NCBI GenBank assembly: GCA_018715105.1
Contig: DVMG01000112.1
Coordinates: 1 to 6,674 of the forward strand
Direction: 5' to 3'
Origin: Candidatus Ventricola intestinavium
GTDB lineage: Bacteria; Bacillota; Clostridia; Christensenellales; Aristaeellaceae
DNA: 6,674 nt
Made by a program: the position numbers and the translations under genes
Shown: positions 1 to 5,433 of the stretch, in pieces
Layout: each line of letters begins with the position of its first letter
Position numbering within the stretch: position 1 is the stretch's first letter
The notes under the pieces: model-generated
Databases searched by the model: none
Told to the model about the DNA's origin: nothing
Seen by the model: the letters and a program-made list of their open reading frames with translations, nothing else

Positions 1-1485
1 GGAGATATTGCGGCCTGTGAAAAAGAGATGGACGACGATGCGCAGTCCATCATCACGGCAGCGCGCTACACCTATATTGCTTCCATCCTCGATGGGTGTG
101 TCCGGAAGTCCGGCAAGGGCATGACGACATCGGATAAGATTGACCGGGTTTTGACCAACCGCATTCTGGGGCTGCCGATTTTTGCGGCGGTTATGATCGT
201 TGTCTATTACATCTCCATCTCGACGGTGGGCGACTGGCTCACGGGATGGACGAACGACGTCTTCGTCGGGGAATGGATTGTGCCCGCTGCGCAGAGCTTT
301 TTCGAGGGAATTGGCACGGCCCCGTGGCTCACCGGCCTGATTGTGGACGGCATCATCAGCGGCGCGGGCGCGGTTCTCGGATTTGTGCCGCAGATGCTGG
401 TGCTGTTCCTGATGCTGTGCATCCTGGAGGACTGCGGCTACATGGCCCGTGTTGCGTTTATCATGGACAGGATCTTCCGCCGCTTTGGCCTTTCGGGCAA
501 GAGCTTCATTCCCATGCTCGTGGGCACGGGCTGCGGCGTGCCCGGCATCATGGCCTCGCGTACCATCGAGCAGGAGCGTGACCGCCGCATGACGGTCATG
601 ACCACGACATTCATTCCCTGCGGCGCCAAAATGCCCATTGTCGCGCTGATGGCGGGCGCTATCTTTGGCGGCGCCTGGTGGGTGGCGCCCAGCGCCTATT
701 TTGTGGGCGTGGCGGCCATCATCCTCTCCGGCATCATCCTGAAAAAGACCAGGCCGTTTGCCGGCGAGCCTGCGCCGTTTGTGATGGAGTTGCCGGCCTA
801 TCACATGCCGACGGCCAAAAATGTGCTGCGCGGCACCTGGGAGCGCGGCTGGAGCTACATCAAAAAGGCCGGAACCATCATCACGCTCGCCTCCGTATTC
901 GTCTGGTTTACAAGCAGCTTTGGATTTGTGGACGGCGCATTCGGCATGGTGGAGGATATGGATCATTCTGTGCTGGCTTCCATTGGCAGCGCACTGGCCT
1001 TCCTCTTTGCCCCGCTTGGATTTGGAAGCTGGCAGGCCAGCGTGGCCACCGTGCTGGGCCTCGTGGCCAAGGAAGAGGTGGTCGGCGCATTCGGCACGAT
1101 GTTTGCCGTTGCGGGCGATGCCCTGGAAATGGTCGAGGCAGGCGACTTCGCCGGCCTGGTCAACATTGCTGCGCAGTTCACACCGCTGAGCGCCTACAGT
1201 TTCCTGGTATTTAACCTGCTGTGCGCACCGTGCTTCGCGGCCATGGGCGCCATCAAGCGCGAGATGAACAACGCAAAGTGGACGCTGGCCGCCATCGGCT
1301 GGGAGTGCGGCCTGGCTTATGCCGCCAGCCTGATCGTCTATCAGATTGGCGGCCTGTTCCTGGGGGAAACGACGTTTGGTTTGGGCACCGTGGCTGCGGT
1401 GATCGTGCTGGCAATTCTCATTGTAGCCGTGATTCGTCCCTATAAGCAGAGCGAGCGGCTTGAAGTGCATTACAGCGCCCGGTAA
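1..1485 (+). CDS. feoB: Ferrous iron transport protein B, C-terminal part (5' end outside window)
   Basis: This is the membrane part of FeoB, the GTP-driven Fe(II) importer of the cytoplasmic membrane. The frame is open from the first base, so the gene begins upstream, and the 494 visible residues lack the N-terminal G domain of a protein usually 650-800 residues long. Numbering from the first visible codon, the end of the cytoplasmic helical linker lies at about 21-28 (ARYTYIAS) and is followed by a SDKIDR segment before the first membrane helix. The first Gate domain runs at about 125-245 and carries GTGCGVPG (175-182), the ERDRRM turn and FIPCGAKMP (204-212). The second Gate runs at about 290-450 and carries LVAKEEVVG and NLLCAPCFAAMG (405-416). 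The conserved Cys residues 178, 207, 408 and 411 are all present. The stop is TAA. A small FeoB-associated gene follows after 156 bases, which supports the assignment. A feoA gene and any Fur site would lie outside the window. Confidence 0.97.
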   Translation, partial: GDIAACEKEMDDDAQSIITAARYTYIASILDGCVRKSGKGMTTSDKIDRVLTNRILGLPIFAAVMIVVYYISISTVGDWLTGWTNDVFVGEWIVPAAQSFFEGIGTAPWLTGLIVDGIISGAGAVLGFVPQMLVLFLMLCILEDCGYMARVAFIMDRIFRRFGLSGKSFIPMLVGTGCGVPGIMASRTIEQERDRRMTVMTTTFIPCGAKMPIVALMAGAIFGGAWWVAPSAYFVGVAAIILSGIILKKTRPFAGEPAPFVMELPAYHMPTAKNVLRGTWERGWSYIKKAGTIITLASVFVWFTSSFGFVDGAFGMVEDMDHSVLASIGSALAFLFAPLGFGSWQASVATVLGLVAKEEVVGAFGTMFAVAGDALEMVEAGDFAGLVNIAAQFTPLSAYSFLVFNLLCAPCFAAMGAIKREMNNAKWTLAAIGWECGLAYAASLIVYQIGGLFLGETTFGLGTVAAVIVLAILIVAVIRPYKQSERLEVHYSAR

Positions 1486-1519
1486 ACTGCTTTGCGAGGG
1501 AATGTGCCGGCGGTGAGGG

Positions 1520-1558
1520 CGCAGGGCCGTTTGGCGCCCTGCGGACTCCTGCGTTTTT
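1520..1558 (+). terminator. Possible weak terminator or attenuator between feoB and the Cys-rich gene
   Basis: CGCAGG (1520-1525) can pair with CCTGCG (1548-1553), which is directly followed by TTTTT (1554-1558), as in an intrinsic terminator. The same left arm can instead form the 7-bp stem GCAGGGC (1521-1527) with GCCCTGC (1536-1542), which would break the terminator-like fold. The loop of the first form is 22 bases, so termination may be only partial. Partial termination would lower expression of the downstream genes relative to feoB. No known riboswitch consensus was recognised here. Confidence 0.35.
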
Positions 1559-1583
1559 AAAAAGACGCTGCGTGAAAGAGAAG

Positions 1584-1607
1584 GGGGCCGGGCAGGCGCC
1601 CAGCCCC
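1584..1607 (+). other. GC-rich stem-loop upstream of the Cys-rich gene
   Basis: GGGG (1584-1587) pairs with CCCC (1604-1607), and inside it GGGC (1590-1593) pairs with GCCC (1598-1601) around an AGGC loop, with a 2x2 internal loop between the stems. No T run follows, so it does not look like a terminator. It may be an mRNA stability or processing structure in the spacer between feoB and its small partner gene, or may simply reflect the high GC content. Confidence 0.35.
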
Positions 1608-1641
1608 TCGCCCCAGGGAGATTGTGAGAGGAGGACAGACC

Positions 1642-1794
1642 ATGGCAACTCTGCTCGTTTTGATCGGCCTGATCGTGGTTCTGGCGCTGATTGTGCGCAA
1701 TCTGGTGCGCACACGAAAGCGCGGCGGCTGCGTGGGATGCCCCGGTTGCACAGGCGCCTGCCCGCACCAGAGCCGCCATGCTGAACGCGGATGA
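1642..1794 (+). CDS. FeoB-associated Cys-rich membrane protein (50 aa)
   Basis: This short gene encodes 50 residues: a hydrophobic N-terminal helix (about residues 3-22), a basic stretch RTRKR (23-27), then a Cys-rich tail with Cys at 30, 33, 36 and 40 in a CxxCxxCxxxC pattern (GCVGCPGCTGAC). One membrane helix followed by this Cys cluster is the hallmark of the FeoB-associated Cys-rich membrane protein family, found next to feoB in Clostridia and some other anaerobes. The family's biochemical role is not established; binding iron or an Fe-S cluster at the cytoplasmic mouth of FeoB is a reasonable inference. The start is set by AGGAGG at 1629-1634, seven bases before ATG. The gene lies 156 bases after feoB, with hairpins in between, and 82 bases before the ZIP gene. 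It is easily missed because of its length. Confidence 0.88.
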   Translation: MATLLVLIGLIVVLALIVRNLVRTRKRGGCVGCPGCTGACPHQSRHAERG

Positions 1795-1832
1795 CCGGGA
1801 GCACGGCGCCTCCGTTTTCAAACATACAGAAA

Positions 1833-1882
1833 CCTCATCGCACCGCACCGCATAGCATGGCTAGCGAGGTGATACGATGAGG
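1833..1882 (+). promoter_or_regulatory. Possible RNA hairpin over the ZIP gene start
   Basis: CCTCATCG (1833-1840) is the exact complement of CGATGAGG (1875-1882), which contains the ATG start of the ZIP transporter. ACCTC (1832-1836) is also complementary to GAGGT (1866-1870) within the ribosome binding site. Either pairing would limit ribosome access. It could be a simple translation control on the metal transporter, but an 8-bp match across a 34-base loop can arise by chance. Confidence 0.25.
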
Positions 1883-2641
1883 TCTGTCATTTGGGCCGGA
1901 TGCGGCACGGCGTTCACATTTGCGATGACCACGCTGGGCGCCGCGCTGGTCTTTTTTTTCAGGCGGAGCATCGGGGAGCGCGTGCAATGCGCCTGCCTGG
2001 GCTTTGCAGCGGGCGTGATGTCCGCCGCGGCGGTATTCAGCCTGCTTGTGCCCGCCATGGAACAGACGCAGGAAATGGGCGGCTCACCTTTTGTGATCGT
2101 GACGCTTGGCTTTGTGCTTGGCGCGGCGATGATTGCTTGTGTCGATGCGCTGCTCAGGCGCATGAAGGGCGTGCGCCGCGCGGGCGATATCTCGCGCAGG
2201 CGCACCCTGATGTTCACCGCGGTGACGCTGCACAACATTCCGGAAGGCATGGCGGTGGGCCTGGCCTTTGCCCTTGCTGCCCGGGATGGGGGCCTGGGCC
2301 TGGCCGCCGCTGTGACGCTGGCGCTGGGAATTGGCATACAGAATTTTCCGGAAGGCGCGGCGGTGGCTCTCCCGCTGCGCCAAAGCGGCATGAGCCGCAT
2401 GCGCGCCTTCGCCCTGGGAACCCTTTCCGGGGCGGTGGAGCCGGTCTTCGGCGTGCTGGTGGTGCTGGCTGCCACGGTGGTGCGGCAGGCTATGCCGCTT
2501 TTGATGGCGTTTTCCGCAGGCGCCATGATGTATGTGGTGATCTGCGAGATGATTCCGGAGGCCTCCGGGGAGCGCAGCGGCACGCGCTTTGCGATGGTGG
2601 GGTATATCGTGATGATGGCGCTTGATATCGCGCTTGGCTGA
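1877..2641 (+). CDS. ZIP-family divalent metal transporter (GufA-like)
   Basis: This 254-residue polytopic membrane protein, with about eight hydrophobic segments, carries the two metal-site signatures of the ZIP family: HNIPEG at 119-124 (helix 4) and QNFPEG at 155-160 (helix 5). Further acidic membrane residues are E188 (GAVEPV) and E224 and E228 (CEMIPE). QNFPEG in helix 5 and the short length point to the GufA/ZIP11-type branch rather than classical ZupT. ZIP proteins move Zn, Fe, Mn or similar divalent ions into the cytoplasm; the substrate cannot be read from the sequence. The loop between helices 3 and 4 (about 94-109) is basic and lacks the His cluster of many eukaryotic members. The start is supported by GAGGTGAT at 1866-1873, six bases from ATG after GAGGT. 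Its position after feoB and the Cys-rich gene suggests a shared metal-uptake theme. An 8-T tract occurs at 1952-1959 within codons for V-F-F-F. Confidence 0.93.
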   Translation: MRSVIWAGCGTAFTFAMTTLGAALVFFFRRSIGERVQCACLGFAAGVMSAAAVFSLLVPAMEQTQEMGGSPFVIVTLGFVLGAAMIACVDALLRRMKGVRRAGDISRRRTLMFTAVTLHNIPEGMAVGLAFALAARDGGLGLAAAVTLALGIGIQNFPEGAAVALPLRQSGMSRMRAFALGTLSGAVEPVFGVLVVLAATVVRQAMPLLMAFSAGAMMYVVICEMIPEASGERSGTRFAMVGYIVMMALDIALG

Positions 2642-2665
2642 AAGCATGCGCCGCGCCGTATGTAC

Positions 2666-2694
2666 TTGCTTTTTTTGCGGACAGCGGGTATAAT
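2666..2694 (+). promoter_or_regulatory. Sigma-A-type promoter for the DUF1292 gene
   Basis: TTGCTT (2666-2671) is a fair -35 box and TATAAT (2689-2694) is a perfect -10 box, with an ideal 17-base spacer. The site lies in the 92-base gap after the ZIP gene, and transcription would begin near position 2701, about 33 bases before the DUF1292 start codon. It gives that gene, and perhaps uvrC by read-through, a promoter separate from the metal block. Confidence 0.75.
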
Positions 2695-2733
2695 GAATGC
2701 GCACCATGATGCGTGCGGACAGGAGGCTGAAAC

Positions 2734-3048
2734 ATGACCCCGGAAGAGATGGAAGAGCGCGACGTTGTCGAGTTCACCGACGACGAAGGCAATACGATGC
2801 TGCTGGAAGTGATGGACTACTTTTTTTACAACGGTGAGGAATTCGCCGCGTTGTGCAACGCGCGGGAAGATGCATCTGACGACGACCCGGATGATGATCC
2901 CGTCTATATCATGAAGGTCAACAGCTTTACCGATGAGAACGGCGAGGAGATGGAGGAATTCGTCCCGCCGGAGGAAGAGCTGATGGAGAAACTGATTCAG
3001 GTCGTTCGCACGCGCTTTGTCGAAGACGAAGACGGCGGGGATGAGTGA
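2734..3048 (+). CDS. DUF1292 family acidic protein (YrzB-like)
   Basis: This 104-residue, very acidic, soluble protein has the layout of DUF1292. The N-terminal half reads as beta strands (VVEFTDDEGN, TMLLEVMDYF, NGEEFAAL). A variable acidic linker (about 46-56, rich in Asp) follows, and then the typical strand VYIMKVN (57-63). A C-terminal segment of EEFVPPEEELMEKLIQVV with an acidic tail closes the protein. The family is widespread in Bacillota, and its molecular function is unknown. It often sits near ruvX/yqgF and ireB, but here it lies between a metal transporter and uvrC. The start is fixed by AGGAGG (2721-2726), seven bases before ATG. It has its own promoter upstream and a terminator downstream, so it is probably a single-gene transcript. 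A 7-T tract at 2821-2827 lies within the Y-F-F-Y codons. No signal peptide or membrane segment is visible. Confidence 0.88.
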   Translation: MTPEEMEERDVVEFTDDEGNTMLLEVMDYFFYNGEEFAALCNAREDASDDDPDDDPVYIMKVNSFTDENGEEMEEFVPPEEELMEKLIQVVRTRFVEDEDGGDE

Positions 3049-3071
3049 ACGCGCCCAGAGGGCGGATCGTT

Positions 3072-3104
3072 GCGGGGCAGGGTACGGCTTTGCCCCGCCG
3101 TTTT
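3072..3104 (+). terminator. Rho-independent terminator after the DUF1292 gene
   Basis: GCGGGGCA (3072-3079) pairs perfectly with TGCCCCGC (3091-3098). The stem can be extended by two G-U pairs and one G-C pair to leave a TACGG loop. It is followed by CG and then TTTT (3101-3104). It lies 24 bases after the DUF1292 stop codon. The stem is strong and the T run short, so some read-through toward uvrC is possible. Confidence 0.7.
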
Positions 3105-3114
3105 CTATGTCCGG

Positions 3115-3133
3115 CCGGGCAGAATCTGCCTGG
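3115..3133 (+). promoter_or_regulatory. Palindrome in the uvrC leader
   Basis: CCGGGCAG pairs with CTGCCTGG around an AAT loop (eight pairs, one of them G-U); its core GGCAGAATCTGCC is a perfect 13-base dyad. The right arm covers the first bases of the GGAGG site of the small leader ORF. It could be a DNA operator or an RNA hairpin. It does not match the Bacillus-type LexA box (GAAC-N4-GTTC). Confidence 0.35.
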
Positions 3134-3142
3134 AGGAAGGAC

Positions 3143-3196
3143 ATGACGTCTGCCGCGGGACGGGAATTCCTGCGGGCGGCTGATCACGCAGCATGA
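3143..3196 (+). CDS. Candidate 17-codon leader ORF upstream of uvrC
   Basis: An ATG six bases after a strong GGAGG site (3132-3136, within GGAGGAAGG) opens a 17-codon frame reading MTSAAGREFLRAADHAA and ending in TGA at 3194-3196. The stop overlaps the AAGGGGG ribosome site of uvrC, and the uvrC GTG start is 16 bases further on. This spacing would allow translational coupling or leader-type control. No similarity to a known peptide is recognised, and no run of a single regulatory amino acid is visible. The ribosome site is better than that of uvrC itself, which is the main reason to list it; a chance frame remains possible. Confidence 0.35.
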   Translation: MTSAAGREFLRAADHAA

Positions 3197-3212
3197 AGGG
3201 GGAAAACAGGAC

Positions 3213-5165
3213 GTGAATGAGCTTCTGAGGCTCAAACTGGAAAAGCTGCCTACATGCCCCGGATGTTATCTGATGAAAAGCGAGGGCAAGATCATCTATG
3301 TGGGCAAGGCGGTCAACCTCAAAAACCGCGTCCGTCAGTATTTCCAGGATTCCAGGGATCACACGGCCAAGGTGCGCGCCATGGTGGCGCGCATTGATGA
3401 CTTTGACATTGTGCTGTGCGACACCAATCTGGAGGCCCTGATCCTTGAATGCAATCTGATCAAGCTGCACAGGCCGCAGTACAACATCCTGCTCAAGGAC
3501 GACAAGCATTACCCCTATCTGCGCATCGACGTCACGCAGGATTATCCGCGGGTGGAGCTCGTGCGCCGGGTGGAGAAAGACAAGGCCCGCTATTTTGGGC
3601 CGTATATGGGCGCCACCGGCGTGCGCGAGGTGCTGGATGTGCTGCGCAGCCTGTTTCCCCTCCGAACCTGCGCCATGCCCATCCGGCCCGGAATGAACAG
3701 GAGGCCCTGCCTGCACCATCAGCTGGGCGAATGCCTGGCCCCCTGTGCGGGAAAGACCACCGTGCAGGAATATGGAGCGGTGGTTCAGGAAGTGATCGAC
3801 TTTTTAAACGGGCACAGCGACGCCGTCCTGGCCCGCCTTCAGGAACAGATGACGCAGGCGGCCCGCGAGATGCGCTTTGAGCAGGCCGCGGCGCTGCGCG
3901 ACCGCATCCGCGATGCACAGAATCTGATGCAGCGGCAGAAAGCCATCAACGTACGCGGAGGCGATCAGGACATTCTCGCCTGTGTGAGCGACGGCATTGA
4001 TGCGATGGTGGAAGTGGTGTTTGTGCGGGGCGGGCATATGATTGGCGCGGAGAACTATGCGCTGGAGGGGGCCGGGGATCAGACCGGCGCTCAGGTGCTG
4101 GGGCAGTTCCTCATGCAGTTTTATGACGACGGCCGTCAGCCGCCGTCCGAAATCCTGTGCATGGAGCTGCCGGAGCAGGCGCAGGACGTCGAGGCGGCGC
4201 TCCGGGCCCGCAAGGAGGGCGGGCGCGTGCTTCTGCGCGAGCCGCAGCGCGGCACCAAGCATAAGCTGGTCGAGCTTGCGCTTAAAAATGCCCGCGATGC
4301 CCTGCAAAAGCGCAACGCCCACCTTTCCCGCCAGCATGAGCGCACGATTGGCGCGTGCGAGGCGCTGGCCCATGCGGTTGGCATGCAGGCCGTGCCCCGG
4401 CGCATTGAGGGATACGACATTTCCAACACGCAGGGCGTGCTCTCGGTGGCCAGCATGGTGGTGGCCATCAACGGCGAAGCGGCCCGCAAGGAATACCGGC
4501 ATTTCCGCATCAAGACCGTGGAAGGAGCAAACGATTTTGCCTCCATGAACGAGGTGCTCACCCGCCGCCTGACACGCGCCAAACAGGAGCGCGAAGCCCT
4601 TGCTGCGAAGGGAAAGCTTCCTGCGGACGGACGCGGGCTTTCCGGTTTTGCGGATCTGCCGGATTTGATTCTCATCGACGGCGGGCCGCAGCAGCTGCGC
4701 TTTGCGCGCGAGGCCATGCTCGCCGTAGGCTATGACATCCCCATCTTTGGCCTGGCCAAGCGGCTTGAGGAGATCTTTCTGCCTGACCAGGAGGAGAGCA
4801 TTCTGCTGGACCGCAAGTCCCCGGCGCTGCATCTGATCCAAAGAATCCGCGACGAAGCGCACCGCTTCGGCATCACCCATCACCGCAGCCTGCGCCAGAA
4901 GGCGGGCATGCATTCTTCCCTGGAAGATATTCCCGGCATCGGTCCGGCGCGCAGGCGCGCATTGCTCGCCCACTTTAAATCCATTGCCAACATCGCGGCG
5001 GCCCTTCCGGAAAAGCTGTGCGAGGTGGATGGAATTGGCCCGGCGCAGGCGGAGGCGATCTATGCACATTATCATGGAAATGCGCAGGAGGTTTCTCGCG
5101 GCGCGTCCGGCGGGCCTGAAAAAAAGGAGATTCGGCCCGCGCTGGAGGAGGAGGAAACGCGGTAA
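3213..5165 (+). CDS. uvrC: UvrABC excinuclease subunit C
   Basis: UvrC makes the 3' and 5' cuts around DNA lesions marked by UvrA and UvrB in nucleotide excision repair. All domains are present over 650 residues. The GIY-YIG nuclease is at about 13-95, with GCY (17-19), YVGK (29-32), R39 and E74. Four Cys at 153, 166, 174 and 178 match the Fe-S ligands reported for E. coli UvrC. The UvrB-binding UVR motif is at about 203-238. The RNase H-like nuclease is at about 395-555, with D402 (YDISN), D489 (LIDGG) and H550. Two helix-hairpin-helix units are at 573-588 (IPGIGPARR) and 605-620 (VDGIGPAQA). The protein is longer than the roughly 600-residue Bacillus form because of a loop near 455-480 and a charged C-terminal tail after 622. 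The start is GTG, with AAGGGGG at 3196-3202 ten bases upstream; no in-frame ATG lies close upstream, and MNELLRLKLEKLP fits the family N-terminus. No clear promoter was found directly upstream. Confidence 0.97.
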   Translation: MNELLRLKLEKLPTCPGCYLMKSEGKIIYVGKAVNLKNRVRQYFQDSRDHTAKVRAMVARIDDFDIVLCDTNLEALILECNLIKLHRPQYNILLKDDKHYPYLRIDVTQDYPRVELVRRVEKDKARYFGPYMGATGVREVLDVLRSLFPLRTCAMPIRPGMNRRPCLHHQLGECLAPCAGKTTVQEYGAVVQEVIDFLNGHSDAVLARLQEQMTQAAREMRFEQAAALRDRIRDAQNLMQRQKAINVRGGDQDILACVSDGIDAMVEVVFVRGGHMIGAENYALEGAGDQTGAQVLGQFLMQFYDDGRQPPSEILCMELPEQAQDVEAALRARKEGGRVLLREPQRGTKHKLVELALKNARDALQKRNAHLSRQHERTIGACEALAHAVGMQAVPRRIEGYDISNTQGVLSVASMVVAINGEAARKEYRHFRIKTVEGANDFASMNEVLTRRLTRAKQEREALAAKGKLPADGRGLSGFADLPDLILIDGGPQQLRFAREAMLAVGYDIPIFGLAKRLEEIFLPDQEESILLDRKSPALHLIQRIRDEAHRFGITHHRSLRQKAGMHSSLEDIPGIGPARRRALLAHFKSIANIAAALPEKLCEVDGIGPAQAEAIYAHYHGNAQEVSRGASGGPEKKEIRPALEEEETR

Positions 5166-5352
5166 AAAGGGGCTGTCAGGCTAAGAATTCCGACATTCCA
5201 AGCAAAAACTGAGAATTGGCGCCCGAAGGTTTCCAAAGGGCGATCGGAAATCCCTTCGGCGGGGTGTTGGGCCGGGCCCCAAGCGCAAAAAAGCCCATGA
5301 TTCTCCGAAAAGCTGCTTCTTGGAATGTGCAGGATTCGCCTGCAGCCCCTTT
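5166..5352. repeat. 187-bp imperfect inverted repeat between uvrC and the araC-type gene
   Basis: The outer arms AAAGGGGCTG (5166-5175) and CAGCCCCTTT (5343-5352) are perfectly complementary. Moving inward, CAGGC (5177-5181) pairs with GCCTG (5338-5342), and GAAT (5185-5188) with ATTC (5334-5337). ACATTCCAAG (5193-5202) pairs with CTTGGAATGT (5319-5328), a perfect 10-bp match, and GAGAAT (5211-5216) pairs with ATTCTC (5300-5305). The centre holds one hairpin CCGAAGG-TTTCC (5223-5234) with GGAAA-CCTTCGG (5246-5259, with a two-base bulge) and a second with TTGGG (5267-5271) and CCCAA (5278-5282). The left arm begins at the base after the uvrC stop. It encodes no credible protein. It could be a MITE-like miniature element, a structured RNA, or a large two-way terminator: read on the minus strand, the outer stem ends in CCCCTTTTT. 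No clear target-site duplication is seen. Confidence 0.7.
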
Positions 5353-5408
5353 GACTGCACAGAGAAAGAAGCCGTGAAGGAAAAGCGTTTCGGACAGCCG
5401 CGGAATCG

Positions 5409-5433
5409 CCTTGCTTATGAACGGCAGGCAAGG
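5409..5433 (-). other. Small hairpin at the 3' end of the araC-type gene
   Basis: CCTTGC (5409-5414) and GCAAGG (5428-5433) are complementary around a 13-base loop that contains the stop codon of the minus-strand gene. CCGCGG sites lie on either side at 5398-5403 and 5442-5447 and could lengthen the fold. No T run follows on the minus strand, so it is not a standard terminator. Apart from this, the stretch from 5353 to 5414 holds nothing I can name. Confidence 0.3.

Noticed and set aside
1486..1641. Metal riboswitch between feoB and the Cys-rich gene
   Set aside because: Hairpins are present, but I could not match the conserved cores of known metal riboswitches, and the region is shaped mostly by GC-rich local stems.
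2641..2676. AAAGCA and TGCTTT arms followed by a T run after the ZIP stop, as a terminator
   Set aside because: The stem has only six mostly weak pairs around a 20-base loop, and the T run is better explained as part of the promoter for the next gene.
3115..3133. LexA (SOS) box upstream of uvrC
   Set aside because: The dyad does not contain the GAAC-N4-GTTC core expected for LexA in Bacillota.
1861..3144. Minus-strand open frame of 427 codons across the ZIP and DUF1292 genes
   Set aside because: It spans two well-supported genes, the promoter and the terminator on the other strand, and its translation is low-complexity with no family features.
3804..5075. Long minus-strand open frame of 423 codons inside uvrC
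   Set aside because: It lies antisense to a fully conserved uvrC, its translation shows no domain, and long shadow frames are expected in GC-rich coding DNA.
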